This document shows, piece after piece, positions 1-5,313 of a DNA stretch of 5,313 nt (position 1 is the stretch's first letter; each line of letters starts with the position of its first letter). The position numbers were made by a program, and so were the translations under genes. The notes under the pieces were generated by a model that made no database searches, had not been told where the DNA came from, and worked only from the letters and a program-made list of their open reading frames with translations. The DNA lies in NCBI GenBank assembly GCA_964354485.1, contig CAYGZY010000238.1, positions 1-5,313 on the forward strand, read 5' to 3'. This DNA is from CAYGXH01 sp964354485. GTDB lineage: Bacteria > Bacteroidota > Ignavibacteria > UBA10030 > SZUA-254.

Positions 1-1
1 C

Positions 2-1726
2 ACACTTTCTGAACTCGGAGAGTACGACGGTACCGCTCTGATGGAATTCAAGACAAAAAAAGAGATCATCTACCAGATCCACCGCGATACGGTATGTACA
101 TACGAAATGGACGATACTCCGCCGTTTGAAATGAACGAGGAAGCGCTCGATATAGCCCTGGGGATAGGAATTCTGTACGAGTGCGTGATGGTCGATGAGG
201 TCCACATCGCAAGGAAGCAGTATCTCGATGGAAGCATACCGACCGGTTTCCAAAGGACAGCGATTGTCGGTGTCGATGGAAGCATCCCATACAAGGACCG
301 GAAAATCAAAATAATCCAACTCTCAATAGAAGAGGATGCGTGCCGCGAAGTGAGCGATGTCGGTCATGTCAGGACATATATCACCGACCGGCTAGGAATG
401 CCGCTGATTGAAACGGTTACCGGTCCCGACATGCGTACGCCGCAGGAAGTCGCGGATGTGGCAAATATTTGCCGATGGCTCGTGAGAAGTACCTGGAAGG
501 TGCGGACAGGTATTGGCGCCGCCCGCGAGGATGTGAACGTGAGCGTGACCGGCGGGACTCGCATAGAAATTAAAGGAGTCTCACGAATTCCCAACATACC
601 TCTTCTTACATACAGCGAAGCAATGCGTCAGTGGAATTTGCTACAATTGAGGGAAGAATTACACAAGCGGGGCATCACAGCGGATACCTTCCAGTCAAAA
701 GTTGAAGACATAACCAGACTTTTACGAAAAACGCAATATCAGCCGATCCAGAATGCGATTGATCGGGGGGTGGTCGTGAATTGTGTTCTTCTGCGCGGAT
801 ACAAAGGGCTTCTGAGATGGCAGACACAGACAGGCACGTTCTTTTCCCGTGAGATATCAGACAGGGTACGGGTTGTTGCATGTTTAACGACACTGCCAAA
901 TATCATCCATTCCGACAGCACTAGCGAATCGATAGCTGCATCGGAATGGCAGGCGATACAGAAGCACATTGGTGCATCGGGCGATGATGCTATCGTCATT
1001 GTCTGGGGGAACGAACAGGATGCTAAAATGGGCGCCCAGGAAATCGTCATCCGAGCGAAAGAAGCGGCCATCGGCATCCCGTCGGAAACTCGCCAGGCAT
1101 TGAGAGACGGGACCAACGGTTTTGAACGAATTTTACCCGGACCCGATCGCATGTATCCCGATACCGATCTCCCGCCGAAGAGGATCAGCGAAGAACGACT
1201 GAGCAGAATCAAAGCAAATCTCCCTTCAAAGTTCTGGACTAATGAGATCTGGTACCGGGAACTGGGCATTCCGTCGGATGTCATCAAACCGCTTTCCATT
1301 TCACCCTATGCGCCTCTGTTTAGGATCCTTGTTGAAGACTGGAAAATAGATCCAACGCTTGCATCGGTTGCACTGATTCAGTTTGCGAAACGCGTGAAGA
1401 AATTATTTCCGAAAATGAATCCGGTGAGCAAGCAGTCGATGAGGGAAATATTTTCTCTCTATAAGGACGGGAAGCTGTCGCGAGAAGGTATTCTGGAAAT
1501 GATGAAGCAATCAATGAAGAACGGAAAATTCGAAGTTCCATCCCCATGCTCCGACGAAGAATTATCAACCATTATGCGCACCTCAGCACAGAAATTGAAA
1601 GGAATGGAGATTCGCAATACGGAGAAAAAGGATCAGATTATCATGGGATTGATTATGAGTTCGGTTTGCGGGCGCGTGAACGGCAGTATCGTTGCAGCCC
1701 GTATCCGGAAGGAAGGTTTGCGATGA
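2..1726 (+). CDS. gatE: Glu-tRNA(Gln) amidotransferase subunit E (GatE), 5'-truncated by window edge
   Basis: This is the archaeal-type GatE. It binds Glu-tRNA(Gln), activates the glutamyl group with ATP and amidates it to Gln-tRNA(Gln) using ammonia made by GatD, in the cytoplasm. The frame is open from base 2, and the 13 residues before the ATG at 41 continue the family pattern (LSELGEYDGTALMEF resembles the GatB/E E.GE.D.AA..E segment), so that ATG is internal and roughly 50-60 N-terminal residues are missing. Numbering from that Met: VDEVHIARK at 51-59, DGSIPTGFQRTA at 63-74, IEED at 96-99, DRLGMPLIE at 116-124, EDVNVS at 163-168 and RIEIKGV at 174-180 are GatB/E core motifs. Residues about 250-370 match the AspRS-like GAD insertion that separates GatE from GatB. 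Residues about 390-561 are the helical and YqeY-like tRNA-binding tail. The stop overlaps the gatD start, so it is operonic. GatB is the main alternative, disfavoured by the insertion and the GatD partner. Sequence departs from archaeal consensus, for example GIGAARED where GLGTIRQD is usual. Confidence 0.93.
   Translation, partial: TLSELGEYDGTALMEFKTKKEIIYQIHRDTVCTYEMDDTPPFEMNEEALDIALGIGILYECVMVDEVHIARKQYLDGSIPTGFQRTAIVGVDGSIPYKDRKIKIIQLSIEEDACREVSDVGHVRTYITDRLGMPLIETVTGPDMRTPQEVADVANICRWLVRSTWKVRTGIGAAREDVNVSVTGGTRIEIKGVSRIPNIPLLTYSEAMRQWNLLQLREELHKRGITADTFQSKVEDITRLLRKTQYQPIQNAIDRGVVVNCVLLRGYKGLLRWQTQTGTFFSREISDRVRVVACLTTLPNIIHSDSTSESIAASEWQAIQKHIGASGDDAIVIVWGNEQDAKMGAQEIVIRAKEAAIGIPSETRQALRDGTNGFERILPGPDRMYPDTDLPPKRISEERLSRIKANLPSKFWTNEIWYRELGIPSDVIKPLSISPYAPLFRILVEDWKIDPTLASVALIQFAKRVKKLFPKMNPVSKQSMREIFSLYKDGKLSREGILEMMKQSMKNGKFEVPSPCSDEELSTIMRTSAQKLKGMEIRNTEKKDQIIMGLIMSSVCGRVNGSIVAARIRKEGLR
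1707..1716 (+). promoter_or_regulatory. Strong ribosome binding site for gatD
   Basis: GGAAGGAAGG lies inside the last codons of gatE and ends 6 nt before the ATG at 1723. It decides the gatD start: the frame is open further back to an ATG at 1546, but that start would overlap gatE by about 180 nt, and the N-terminal domain of GatD begins properly after 1723. The ATGA overlap (gatE TGA at 1724-1726) suggests translational coupling, giving matched amounts of the two subunits. Confidence 0.8.
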
Positions 1727-3108
1727 AAGACGATTCCTACAAAGGTTACCGCGGGGAAGCGCTCTCGACGCTGAAAAATTTTCAAGCGCTTGTATGGAGT
1801 GATGTGGAAATCACAACCACGACAGGAAAGTACAGTGGAATAATACTGCCGAGATCGGAAACCGCCGATCCTTACCACATTGTGCTGAAACTTCGTTCGG
1901 GGTATAACATAGGTATTGCCTCTGGTAAGGTCAGGGCTATAACTATCGCAGGTCGGAAAGAAGCTCATTATAAAATACCCGAAAAGGAATTCCCAAAGGA
2001 TCCCAAAAAGCCGCTCGTCAAACTCCTTGGAACCGGCGGAACCATTGCAAGTCGGCTTGATTACCGCACAGGCGCCGTCATTCCTGCGTTTTCACCCGGT
2101 GAGTTGTACGGCTCTGTTCCGGAACTCGCCGATATCTGCAACCTCGAAACCGAAAAATTGTACGGTGTTTTCAGTGAGAACATGGGACCTGAGCAATGGA
2201 TCGGAACTGCACAGGCAATAGGAAGGGAGATAGAAAGGGGGGTGCATGGGATTGTAATCGGACATGGTACCGACACGATGCACCACACCGCAGCAATTCT
2301 CTCCTTCATGGTGCAAAATTCTCCGGTGCCGATCGTTATGGTGGGGTCTCAACGCTCGAGCGACCGCCCATCTTCAGATGCGGCGCTCAATTTAATGCAC
2401 AGTGTCAAAACCGCCGCTGAAAGTGATATTGCCGAAATTATGGTGTGTATGTTTGGTCCGACATCTGACGTCTATGGCTTGCTTCACAGGGGAACAAGAG
2501 TGAGAAAGATGCATTCGAGCTACCGGTCAACGTTCAGAACAATCGGAGATATTCCACTGGCAATGGTAAGCCGGGATAAAATTACGCCTCTGCGGCACGA
2601 CTACAAACAGAGACGCAATGACAAATCCGTGGTTATTAACACTGCGTTTGAAGAGAAGGTCAGCATCGTTTACTACTACCCGAACATGAAGCCCGATATT
2701 ATCGACTCTCTCATAGACAACGATTATAAAGGGATAGTCATAGCAGGTACGGGGCTTGGTCATGTCAATAAACCTCTCTACCCGTCGCTTAAACGCGCCA
2801 ATGATAAAAATATTGCCGTCTATATGACCGTTCAGACTCTCTGGGGATATGTACAGATGTATGTTTACGACACGGGACGCGATATGATGGAACTCGGTGT
2901 CGTTCCGACGGCTAACATGCTCCCTGAAGTGGCTTATGTAAAGTTGGGCTGGGCGCTCGGGCAGTCGAACGATCTGTCCAAAATAAATCAAATCATGCTG
3001 ACTCCAATAGCCGGGGAGATTACCGAACGCGAACCGAGCAACGGGTATCTCATATTTCAGGGCGGCGTTCCGGAGGTGGAGAGTTTCATCTCTAAATACC
3101 GGAAATAA
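1723..3108 (+). CDS. gatD: Glu-tRNA(Gln) amidotransferase subunit D (GatD), asparaginase-like glutaminase
   Basis: GatD hydrolyses glutamine and channels ammonia to GatE for Gln-tRNA(Gln) formation in the cytoplasm. From the ATG at 1723 it has 461 residues, slightly longer than the usual archaeal GatD of about 420-450. Residues about 15-80 form the small N-terminal barrel domain typical of GatD (GIILPRSE at 39-46, RSGYNIGIA at 58-66), which plain L-asparaginases lack. The asparaginase-type domain follows. GTGGTIAS at 103-110 carries nucleophile Thr107, HGTDTMHHT at 181-189 carries Thr183 and Asp184, and RVRKMH at 259-264 carries the catalytic Lys262. Thus the four-residue active site known from GatD (Thr, Thr, Asp, Lys) is intact. 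QRSSDRPSSDAALNL at 210-224 and LHRGTRVRKMH are strongly GatD-like. The C-terminus NGYLIFQGGVPEV (440-452) also fits the family. It follows gatE with a 4-nt overlap and a strong SD. A free asparaginase is the alternative, unlikely given the N-terminal domain and the gatE neighbour. Confidence 0.95.
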   Translation: MKDDSYKGYRGEALSTLKNFQALVWSDVEITTTTGKYSGIILPRSETADPYHIVLKLRSGYNIGIASGKVRAITIAGRKEAHYKIPEKEFPKDPKKPLVKLLGTGGTIASRLDYRTGAVIPAFSPGELYGSVPELADICNLETEKLYGVFSENMGPEQWIGTAQAIGREIERGVHGIVIGHGTDTMHHTAAILSFMVQNSPVPIVMVGSQRSSDRPSSDAALNLMHSVKTAAESDIAEIMVCMFGPTSDVYGLLHRGTRVRKMHSSYRSTFRTIGDIPLAMVSRDKITPLRHDYKQRRNDKSVVINTAFEEKVSIVYYYPNMKPDIIDSLIDNDYKGIVIAGTGLGHVNKPLYPSLKRANDKNIAVYMTVQTLWGYVQMYVYDTGRDMMELGVVPTANMLPEVAYVKLGWALGQSNDLSKINQIMLTPIAGEITEREPSNGYLIFQGGVPEVESFISKYRK

Positions 3109-3182
3109 AAAATATGGAGATCAGACCTCCCAGAGATCTTGATACGATCTTATTATGAGCGATGAGCATAGAGCAGTGAAAA

Positions 3183-3214
3183 ATTGTCATTCGTCAATGG
3201 TCATTTGTCATTGG
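3183..3214. repeat. Heptad repeat array, left arm (TNNGTCA type)
   Basis: Four consecutive 7-bp units, each ending GTCA (starts at 3183, 3190, 3197 and 3204), followed by TTGG. Read on the opposite strand these are TGAC-starting heptads of the same type as the arrays at 3298-3321 and 3330-3378. Bases 3189-3214 match the reverse complement of 3353-3378 at 23 of 26 positions, and two of the three differences would be G-U pairs in RNA. This arm can therefore pair with either right-hand array. Similar degenerate intergenic heptamers (STRR-type) are known from cyanobacteria; their role here is unknown. Confidence 0.8.
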
Positions 3215-3297
3215 GAGACGTTGTTGGTTCTTTATGCTTAATACTTTGTAAATATCATGTCATTGGTGCCAAGCTTGTTCGCTCTCAATTCACAAAC

Positions 3298-3321
3298 GAC
3301 CAATGACTATTGACAAATGAC
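3298..3321. repeat. Heptad repeat array, right arm 1 (GACNAAT type)
   Basis: Three 7-bp units (GACCAAT, GACTATT, GACAAAT) plus a final GAC. Bases 3300-3321 are close to the reverse complement of the left array, so a stem with a loop of roughly 85-95 nt is possible. The presumed loop region contains another short pair: TACTTTGTA at 3242-3250 is exactly complementary to TACAAAGTA at 3330-3338. Confidence 0.75.
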
Positions 3322-3329
3322 GCTGTTCA

Positions 3330-3378
3330 TACAAAGTACCAAGTACAACTGACTAATGACAAATGACTATTGACAAAT
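3330..3378. repeat. Seven-unit heptad array, right arm 2 (KACNAAK type)
   Basis: Forty-nine bases divide exactly into seven 7-bp units. The first three start with TAC (TACAAAG, TACCAAG, TACAACT) and the next four with GAC (GACTAAT, GACAAAT, GACTATT, GACAAAT). Positions 2 and 3 (AC) are invariant and the remainder is A/T-rich and degenerate. A period of 7 does not fit a coding repeat. The array stops 4 bp before the stop codon of the Spy-like gene on the minus strand. Bases 3353-3378 pair with the left array at 3189-3214. Confidence 0.8.
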
Positions 3379-3382
3379 CTCC

Positions 3383-3757
3383 CTAGTCACGGTAGAATTT
3401 CGTGCCTTTTCGTCTTCCTTTCATTTCACTCTTCCGCTCCAGCTTGTACGATTCATATTTCTTAAGCTGTTCCGGAGTAAGAAGCGGTTCGATTTCCTTA
3501 TCCATTTCCTGCATGCGGACCTGGGAATTTTTCAGCGATTTACGTTTATTCATTGGTTTTGATTCACGTTCTTTGACCGCCTGATCTTCTGCTTTTGAAA
3601 GAATGTCTTTCACTTTAACTGACTGCTCATCAGTGAGGGAGAGAAATGTCTTCAACTGCTCGAGGCGATGTTCCACGCGCGTCTGGTTTTGCGCGATAGC
3701 GGAAGCGTTGAGTCCGATCATGAGGATCAGTGTAGTGATTACAATGGCTTTTTTCAT
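3383..3757 (-). CDS. Small exported Spy/CpxP-like (LTxxQ motif) protein
   Basis: A 124-residue protein with a clear Sec signal peptide: MKK, a hydrophobic stretch at residues 4-16, then ASAIA with likely signal peptidase I cleavage after Ala22 (AIA|QN). The mature part is highly charged and predicted largely helical. It contains two LTxxQ motifs, LTDEQ at 41-45 and LTPEQ at 93-97, separated by a Lys/Glu-rich linker; the tail (KLERKSEMKGRRKG) is strongly basic. Paired LTxxQ motifs in a short helical periplasmic protein are the hallmark of the Spy/CpxP/CnrX-type superfamily, which acts in periplasmic chaperoning, envelope stress or metal sensing. The exact role cannot be assigned. The start at 3757 is chosen because AAAAGGA sits 8 nt upstream; an ATG three codons earlier (3766) would touch that SD. 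No sensor kinase or metal-resistance gene lies beside it. It appears to be transcribed alone. Confidence 0.75.
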   Translation of the reverse strand: MKKAIVITTLILMIGLNASAIAQNQTRVEHRLEQLKTFLSLTDEQSVKVKDILSKAEDQAVKERESKPMNKRKSLKNSQVRMQEMDKEIEPLLTPEQLKKYESYKLERKSEMKGRRKGTKFYRD

Positions 3758-3765
3758 GCGTATCA

Positions 3766-3772
3766 TCCTTTT
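3766..3772 (-). promoter_or_regulatory. Ribosome binding site of the Spy-like gene
   Basis: On the minus strand AAAAGGA is followed by 8 nt and then the ATG at 3757. It overlaps the upstream ATG at 3766, so the downstream start is the better choice. This decides a 124-residue rather than a 127-residue protein. Confidence 0.6.
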
Positions 3773-3815
3773 ATGTCGTTGTATAACCGTGTTATCTTTT
3801 CTTTTTGACTATATT

Positions 3816-3844
3816 AATATATCTCGGGTTTAATTTGAAAGCAA
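3816..3844 (-). promoter_or_regulatory. Candidate sigma-70-type promoter of the Spy-like gene
   Basis: On the minus strand a -35 TTGCTT (3839-3844) and a -10 TATATT (3816-3821) are separated by exactly 17 bp. The predicted start of transcription near 3809 leaves a leader of about 50 nt carrying the SD. The -10 lies in an A/T palindrome (TATATTAATATA). The hexamers match the two candidate promoters between bshB1 and xseA, which adds support, but this is pattern reading only. Confidence 0.45.
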
Positions 3845-3941
3845 GAAATAAATTTTTGTTCCTTTATTATCCGTAGATGAAGCTCCAATCCGACGAGGGC
3901 TATCATGGTGAATGGTATTCGTAAAATCCCTTTATCCCCGG

Positions 3942-4670
3942 CTATCCTTTAAAAATTTGCAGGGCAAACAGGTCTTGAATTCCGATCGGCTCGACGGAAT
4001 AAAAAGGTTCGCCGTACCGTACGCCGATCTGCTGACCGAAATATTTCATGCGGGTTTCCATGAAATCGAGAAACGATTTCTGACTCAGGAAAGTCTCGGG
4101 TTCCGTTGAGCCCGGATCATAGAATTGCGATCTGTGCGCCTTGATTGCGGCAACGCGGATATCATATACGTCGGAAATATCGACGATGAACGACGGAATG
4201 AATTCATGTTTCTGCATGTAGTGGAAATACTTGTGCGGCCGCCAGGGTTGTAGTTTTTTACCGTAGGTTCTGACGGATATTTTTCTCAGACCCGAATAAA
4301 ATTGTGCCTCTCTGCAGAGATGGTGCGCATGTACATGATCAGGATGCCGTTCCTGCCAGTGGGGTATAAGAATGATCTCCGGCCTGTATTTCCGGTAGAG
4401 GGTAATCACTTTGTGCATATTCGCTGTAGTGACTTCAATTTTTCCGTCGGGGATGCGGAGATTTTCCCGAACCGCGACCCCGAGAATTTTCGCGGCTTCG
4501 CTGGCTTCTTTCGCACGGATTTTTTGGTTCCCCCGTGTCCCGAGTTCTCCTTCCGTGAGATCTACCAGTCCTACTTTGTAACCGGCCCTTACCGACTTCG
4601 CAACAGTTCCGCCGCATGCCAGTTCTACATCGTCCGGATGAGCGCCTATCGCCAGAATATCAAGCTTCAT
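3942..4670 (-). CDS. bshB1: Bacillithiol biosynthesis deacetylase BshB1 (LmbE/PIG-L family)
   Basis: This 242-residue protein is full length for BshB1, a zinc enzyme that deacetylates N-acetylglucosaminyl-malate to glucosaminyl-malate, the second step of bacillithiol synthesis in the cytoplasm. The LmbE fold signature is near the N-terminus: AIGAHPDDVELACGGT at 7-22, with His11 and Asp14 as zinc ligands and Asp13 as the likely general base. HPDHVHAH at 109-116 provides the third zinc ligand (His112) and the oxyanion-stabilising His109. BshB1-type features also include LTEGELGTRG at 38-47, SGLRK at 126-130, SFIVDISDVYD at 160-170, HRSQFYDP at 179-186 and IGVRYGEPF at 215-223. No signal peptide is seen. 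No bshA or bshC lies in the window, so the rest of the pathway must be encoded elsewhere. There is no clear SD before the ATG. A general GlcNAc or malate-independent LmbE deacetylase is the alternative, but the BshB1-specific segments make that less likely. Confidence 0.9.
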   Translation of the reverse strand: MKLDILAIGAHPDDVELACGGTVAKSVRAGYKVGLVDLTEGELGTRGNQKIRAKEASEAAKILGVAVRENLRIPDGKIEVTTANMHKVITLYRKYRPEIILIPHWQERHPDHVHAHHLCREAQFYSGLRKISVRTYGKKLQPWRPHKYFHYMQKHEFIPSFIVDISDVYDIRVAAIKAHRSQFYDPGSTEPETFLSQKSFLDFMETRMKYFGQQIGVRYGEPFYSVEPIGIQDLFALQIFKG

Positions 4671-4723
4671 AACAGTGTTAAAATTTTAATCTTTAAATAT
4701 TTTTGTTACTTATTTATCTTTTA

Positions 4724-4752
4724 AATATACCAAACAGAATCCTAAAAACCAA
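4724..4752 (-). promoter_or_regulatory. Candidate bshB1 promoter
   Basis: On the minus strand a -35 TTGGTT (4747-4752) and a -10 TATATT (4724-4729) are separated by 17 bp. The predicted start near 4717 gives a leader of about 45-50 nt that is very A/T-rich and lacks an evident SD. It lies back to back with the candidate xseA promoter. Confidence 0.45.
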
Positions 4753-4753
4753 T

Positions 4754-4772
4754 GTAATTGATTATCAATGAC
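4754..4772. promoter_or_regulatory. Near-palindrome between divergent bshB1 and xseA promoters (candidate operator)
   Basis: GTAATTGATTATCAATGAC is a 19-bp inverted repeat centred on base 4763 with eight of nine arm positions paired (the mismatch is 4756 against 4770). It covers the candidate -35 of xseA and begins 1 bp beyond the candidate -35 of bshB1, so a bound dimeric regulator could affect both genes. A/T-rich intergenic DNA produces such patterns by chance fairly often, so this is tentative. Confidence 0.35.
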
Positions 4773-4786
4773 CGTTTAGATATATT
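4758..4786 (+). promoter_or_regulatory. Candidate xseA promoter, with nearly leaderless transcript
   Basis: A -35 TTGATT (4758-4763) and a -10 TATATT (4781-4786) are spaced by 17 bp. The -10 ends only 9 bp before the ATG at 4796, so transcription would begin about 2-4 nt upstream of the start codon. That fits the lack of a good SD (only GAG at 4787-4789). The real promoter may lie elsewhere. Confidence 0.4.
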
Positions 4787-4795
4787 GAGTTGCCA

Positions 4796-5313
4796 ATGAA
4801 CGACGCAAAAATATTTTCAGTTACGGAATTAACGAGAAGAATCAAGAGTGTCATTGAGACATCCTTTACACGCGTTTCCGTTCAGGGTGAAATTTCAAAC
4901 TTCAAGCGTCATTCGTCGGGTCATTTGTACTTTACTCTCAAGGACGAAATTACCCAGATACAGGCTGTCATGTGGAGGAGCAGAGCCGCATCACTCTTTT
5001 TCACTCCACAGGACGGGATGAACGTCATCGCGCGCGGAAATGTTACCGTGTACGAGGTGCGCGGGCAGTATCAAATCGACATAGTTGAGCTTTCACCCCG
5101 AGGTATTGGTGAATTACACCTCGCATTCGAAAGACTCAAACAGAAACTGGATGTGGAGGGATTGTTCGATCCACAGCACAAAAAGCAGCTTCCAAAGTAT
5201 CCCCGGCGTATTGGCATCGTGACATCACCCACCGGAGCGGCCATACATGATATTATCAATATTCTTACACGCAGATTCCCCTGCCTGGATGTCCTGCTCT
5301 ACCCGGTTAAAGT
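4796..5313 (+). CDS. xseA: Exodeoxyribonuclease VII large subunit (XseA), 3'-truncated by window edge
   Basis: XseA is the catalytic subunit of exonuclease VII, which with several copies of XseB degrades single-stranded DNA from both ends during repair. The window holds the first 172 residues of a protein usually 400-450 long. Residues 1-100 are the OB-fold nucleic-acid-binding domain: FSVTELTRRIK at 7-17, VQGEISNFKRHSSGHLYFTL at 29-48 and VMWRS at 58-62 are classic. AFERLKQKLDVEGLFD (110-125) leads to the start of the nuclease domain with PRRIGIVTSPTGAAIHDII at 137-155, the most diagnostic XseA motif, then LTRRFP at 157-162. The ATG at 4796 is the only reasonable start: an in-frame TGA lies at 4769-4771 and the protein begins right at the family N-terminus. 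The gene is divergent from bshB1; xseB, often next to it, would be downstream outside the window. Archaea rarely have this gene, so it supports a bacterial host. Confidence 0.95.
   Translation, partial: MNDAKIFSVTELTRRIKSVIETSFTRVSVQGEISNFKRHSSGHLYFTLKDEITQIQAVMWRSRAASLFFTPQDGMNVIARGNVTVYEVRGQYQIDIVELSPRGIGELHLAFERLKQKLDVEGLFDPQHKKQLPKYPRRIGIVTSPTGAAIHDIINILTRRFPCLDVLLYPVK

Larger units (their letters stand above)
3109..3382. other. Non-coding convergent intergenic region holding the heptad arrays
   Basis: This stretch separates the 3' end of gatD (+) from the 3' end of the Spy-like gene (-). Besides the three heptad arrays I see no gene, tRNA or classical GC-rich hairpin followed by a T run. 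A weak 4-bp stem (GGAG at 3116-3119 with CTCC downstream) after gatD is too short to call a terminator. Since both flanking genes end here, the large inverted-repeat structure could serve as a shared 3' hairpin for both transcripts, but that is inference. Confidence 0.6.
3758..3941. other. Intergenic region between bshB1 3' end and Spy-like gene 5' end
   Basis: Both flanking genes are on the minus strand. The part near 3758-3844 is the leader and candidate promoter of the Spy-like gene. The part from 3845 to 3941 follows the bshB1 stop; I see no clear terminator hairpin with a T run. A possible 30-codon minus-strand reading frame there has no SD or recognisable features and is not called. Confidence 0.5.

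Noticed and set aside
225..285. 13-bp direct repeat (TCGATGGAAGCAT at 225-237 and 273-285) in gatE
   Set aside because: It lies in coding sequence and both copies encode DGSI in frame; the first is the conserved DGS motif, so chance or a small local duplication explains it. No mobile element signs.
739..1299. 186-codon minus-strand reading frame inside gatE
   Set aside because: It is antisense to well-conserved GatE sequence and its translation shows no domain or plausible start signal; a shadow of the real gene.
1546..1722. Longer gatD reading frame with an ATG at 1546
   Set aside because: It would overlap gatE by about 180 nt and adds residues with no GatD similarity. The ATG at 1723 has a strong SD and an ATGA coupling junction.
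2527..2991. 154-codon minus-strand reading frame inside gatD
   Set aside because: Antisense to conserved GatD sequence, with no recognisable protein features.
3112..3160. Possible rho-independent terminator after gatD
   Set aside because: Only 4-5 bp weak stems (GGAG/CTCC, GATCTT direct repeats) and no T run follow the stop codon.
3183..3378. CRISPR array
   Set aside because: Units are 7 bp, degenerate and contiguous without spacers, and no cas genes are present.
4302..4724. 140-codon plus-strand reading frame opposite bshB1
   Set aside because: It runs antisense through the zinc-binding core of BshB1, and its translation is low-complexity shadow sequence.

Overview
The window suggests a bacterium that carries the archaeal-type GatDE tRNA amidotransferase. 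No rRNA or other phylogenetic marker is present. The bacterial evidence is the start of xseA (exodeoxyribonuclease VII large subunit), a BshB1-type bacillithiol deacetylase and a small exported Spy/CpxP-like protein. BshB1 is widespread in Firmicutes, Bacteroidetes and relatives. The three candidate promoters look like ordinary sigma-70 sites (TTGNTT, 17 bp, TATATT) rather than the TTTG/TANNTTTG type of Bacteroidetes proper, so a non-Bacteroidetes member of the Fibrobacteres-Chlorobi-Bacteroidetes assemblage is a reasonable but unproven guess. Base composition looks moderate and similar across all genes.

Layout. Bases 2-1726 (+) are the 3' part of gatE, its N-terminus lying outside the window. 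It overlaps gatD (1723-3108, +) by an ATGA junction, with a strong Shine-Dalgarno sequence just upstream. Bases 3109-3382 are non-coding and hold 7-bp-period repeats: one array reading TNGTCA-like on the + strand and two arrays in the opposite orientation, able to fold into long imperfect hairpins. The last array ends 4 bp from the stop codon of the convergent Spy/CpxP-like gene (3383-3757, -). After its leader and promoter region comes bshB1 (3942-4670, -). bshB1 and xseA (4796-5313, +, cut by the window end) diverge from a 125-bp AT-rich region that contains back-to-back candidate promoters and a 19-bp near-palindrome.

Functionally, GatE phosphorylates Glu-tRNA(Gln) and GatD supplies ammonia from glutamine to make Gln-tRNA(Gln). 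The other three genes (envelope stress or periplasmic chaperone type, low-molecular-weight thiol synthesis, DNA repair nuclease) have no direct biochemical link to it. The main point of interest is GatDE in a bacterial setting. The place where archaeal-type and bacterial-type genes meet is the repeat-rich intergenic region, so either horizontal transfer or an assembly join there should be considered.
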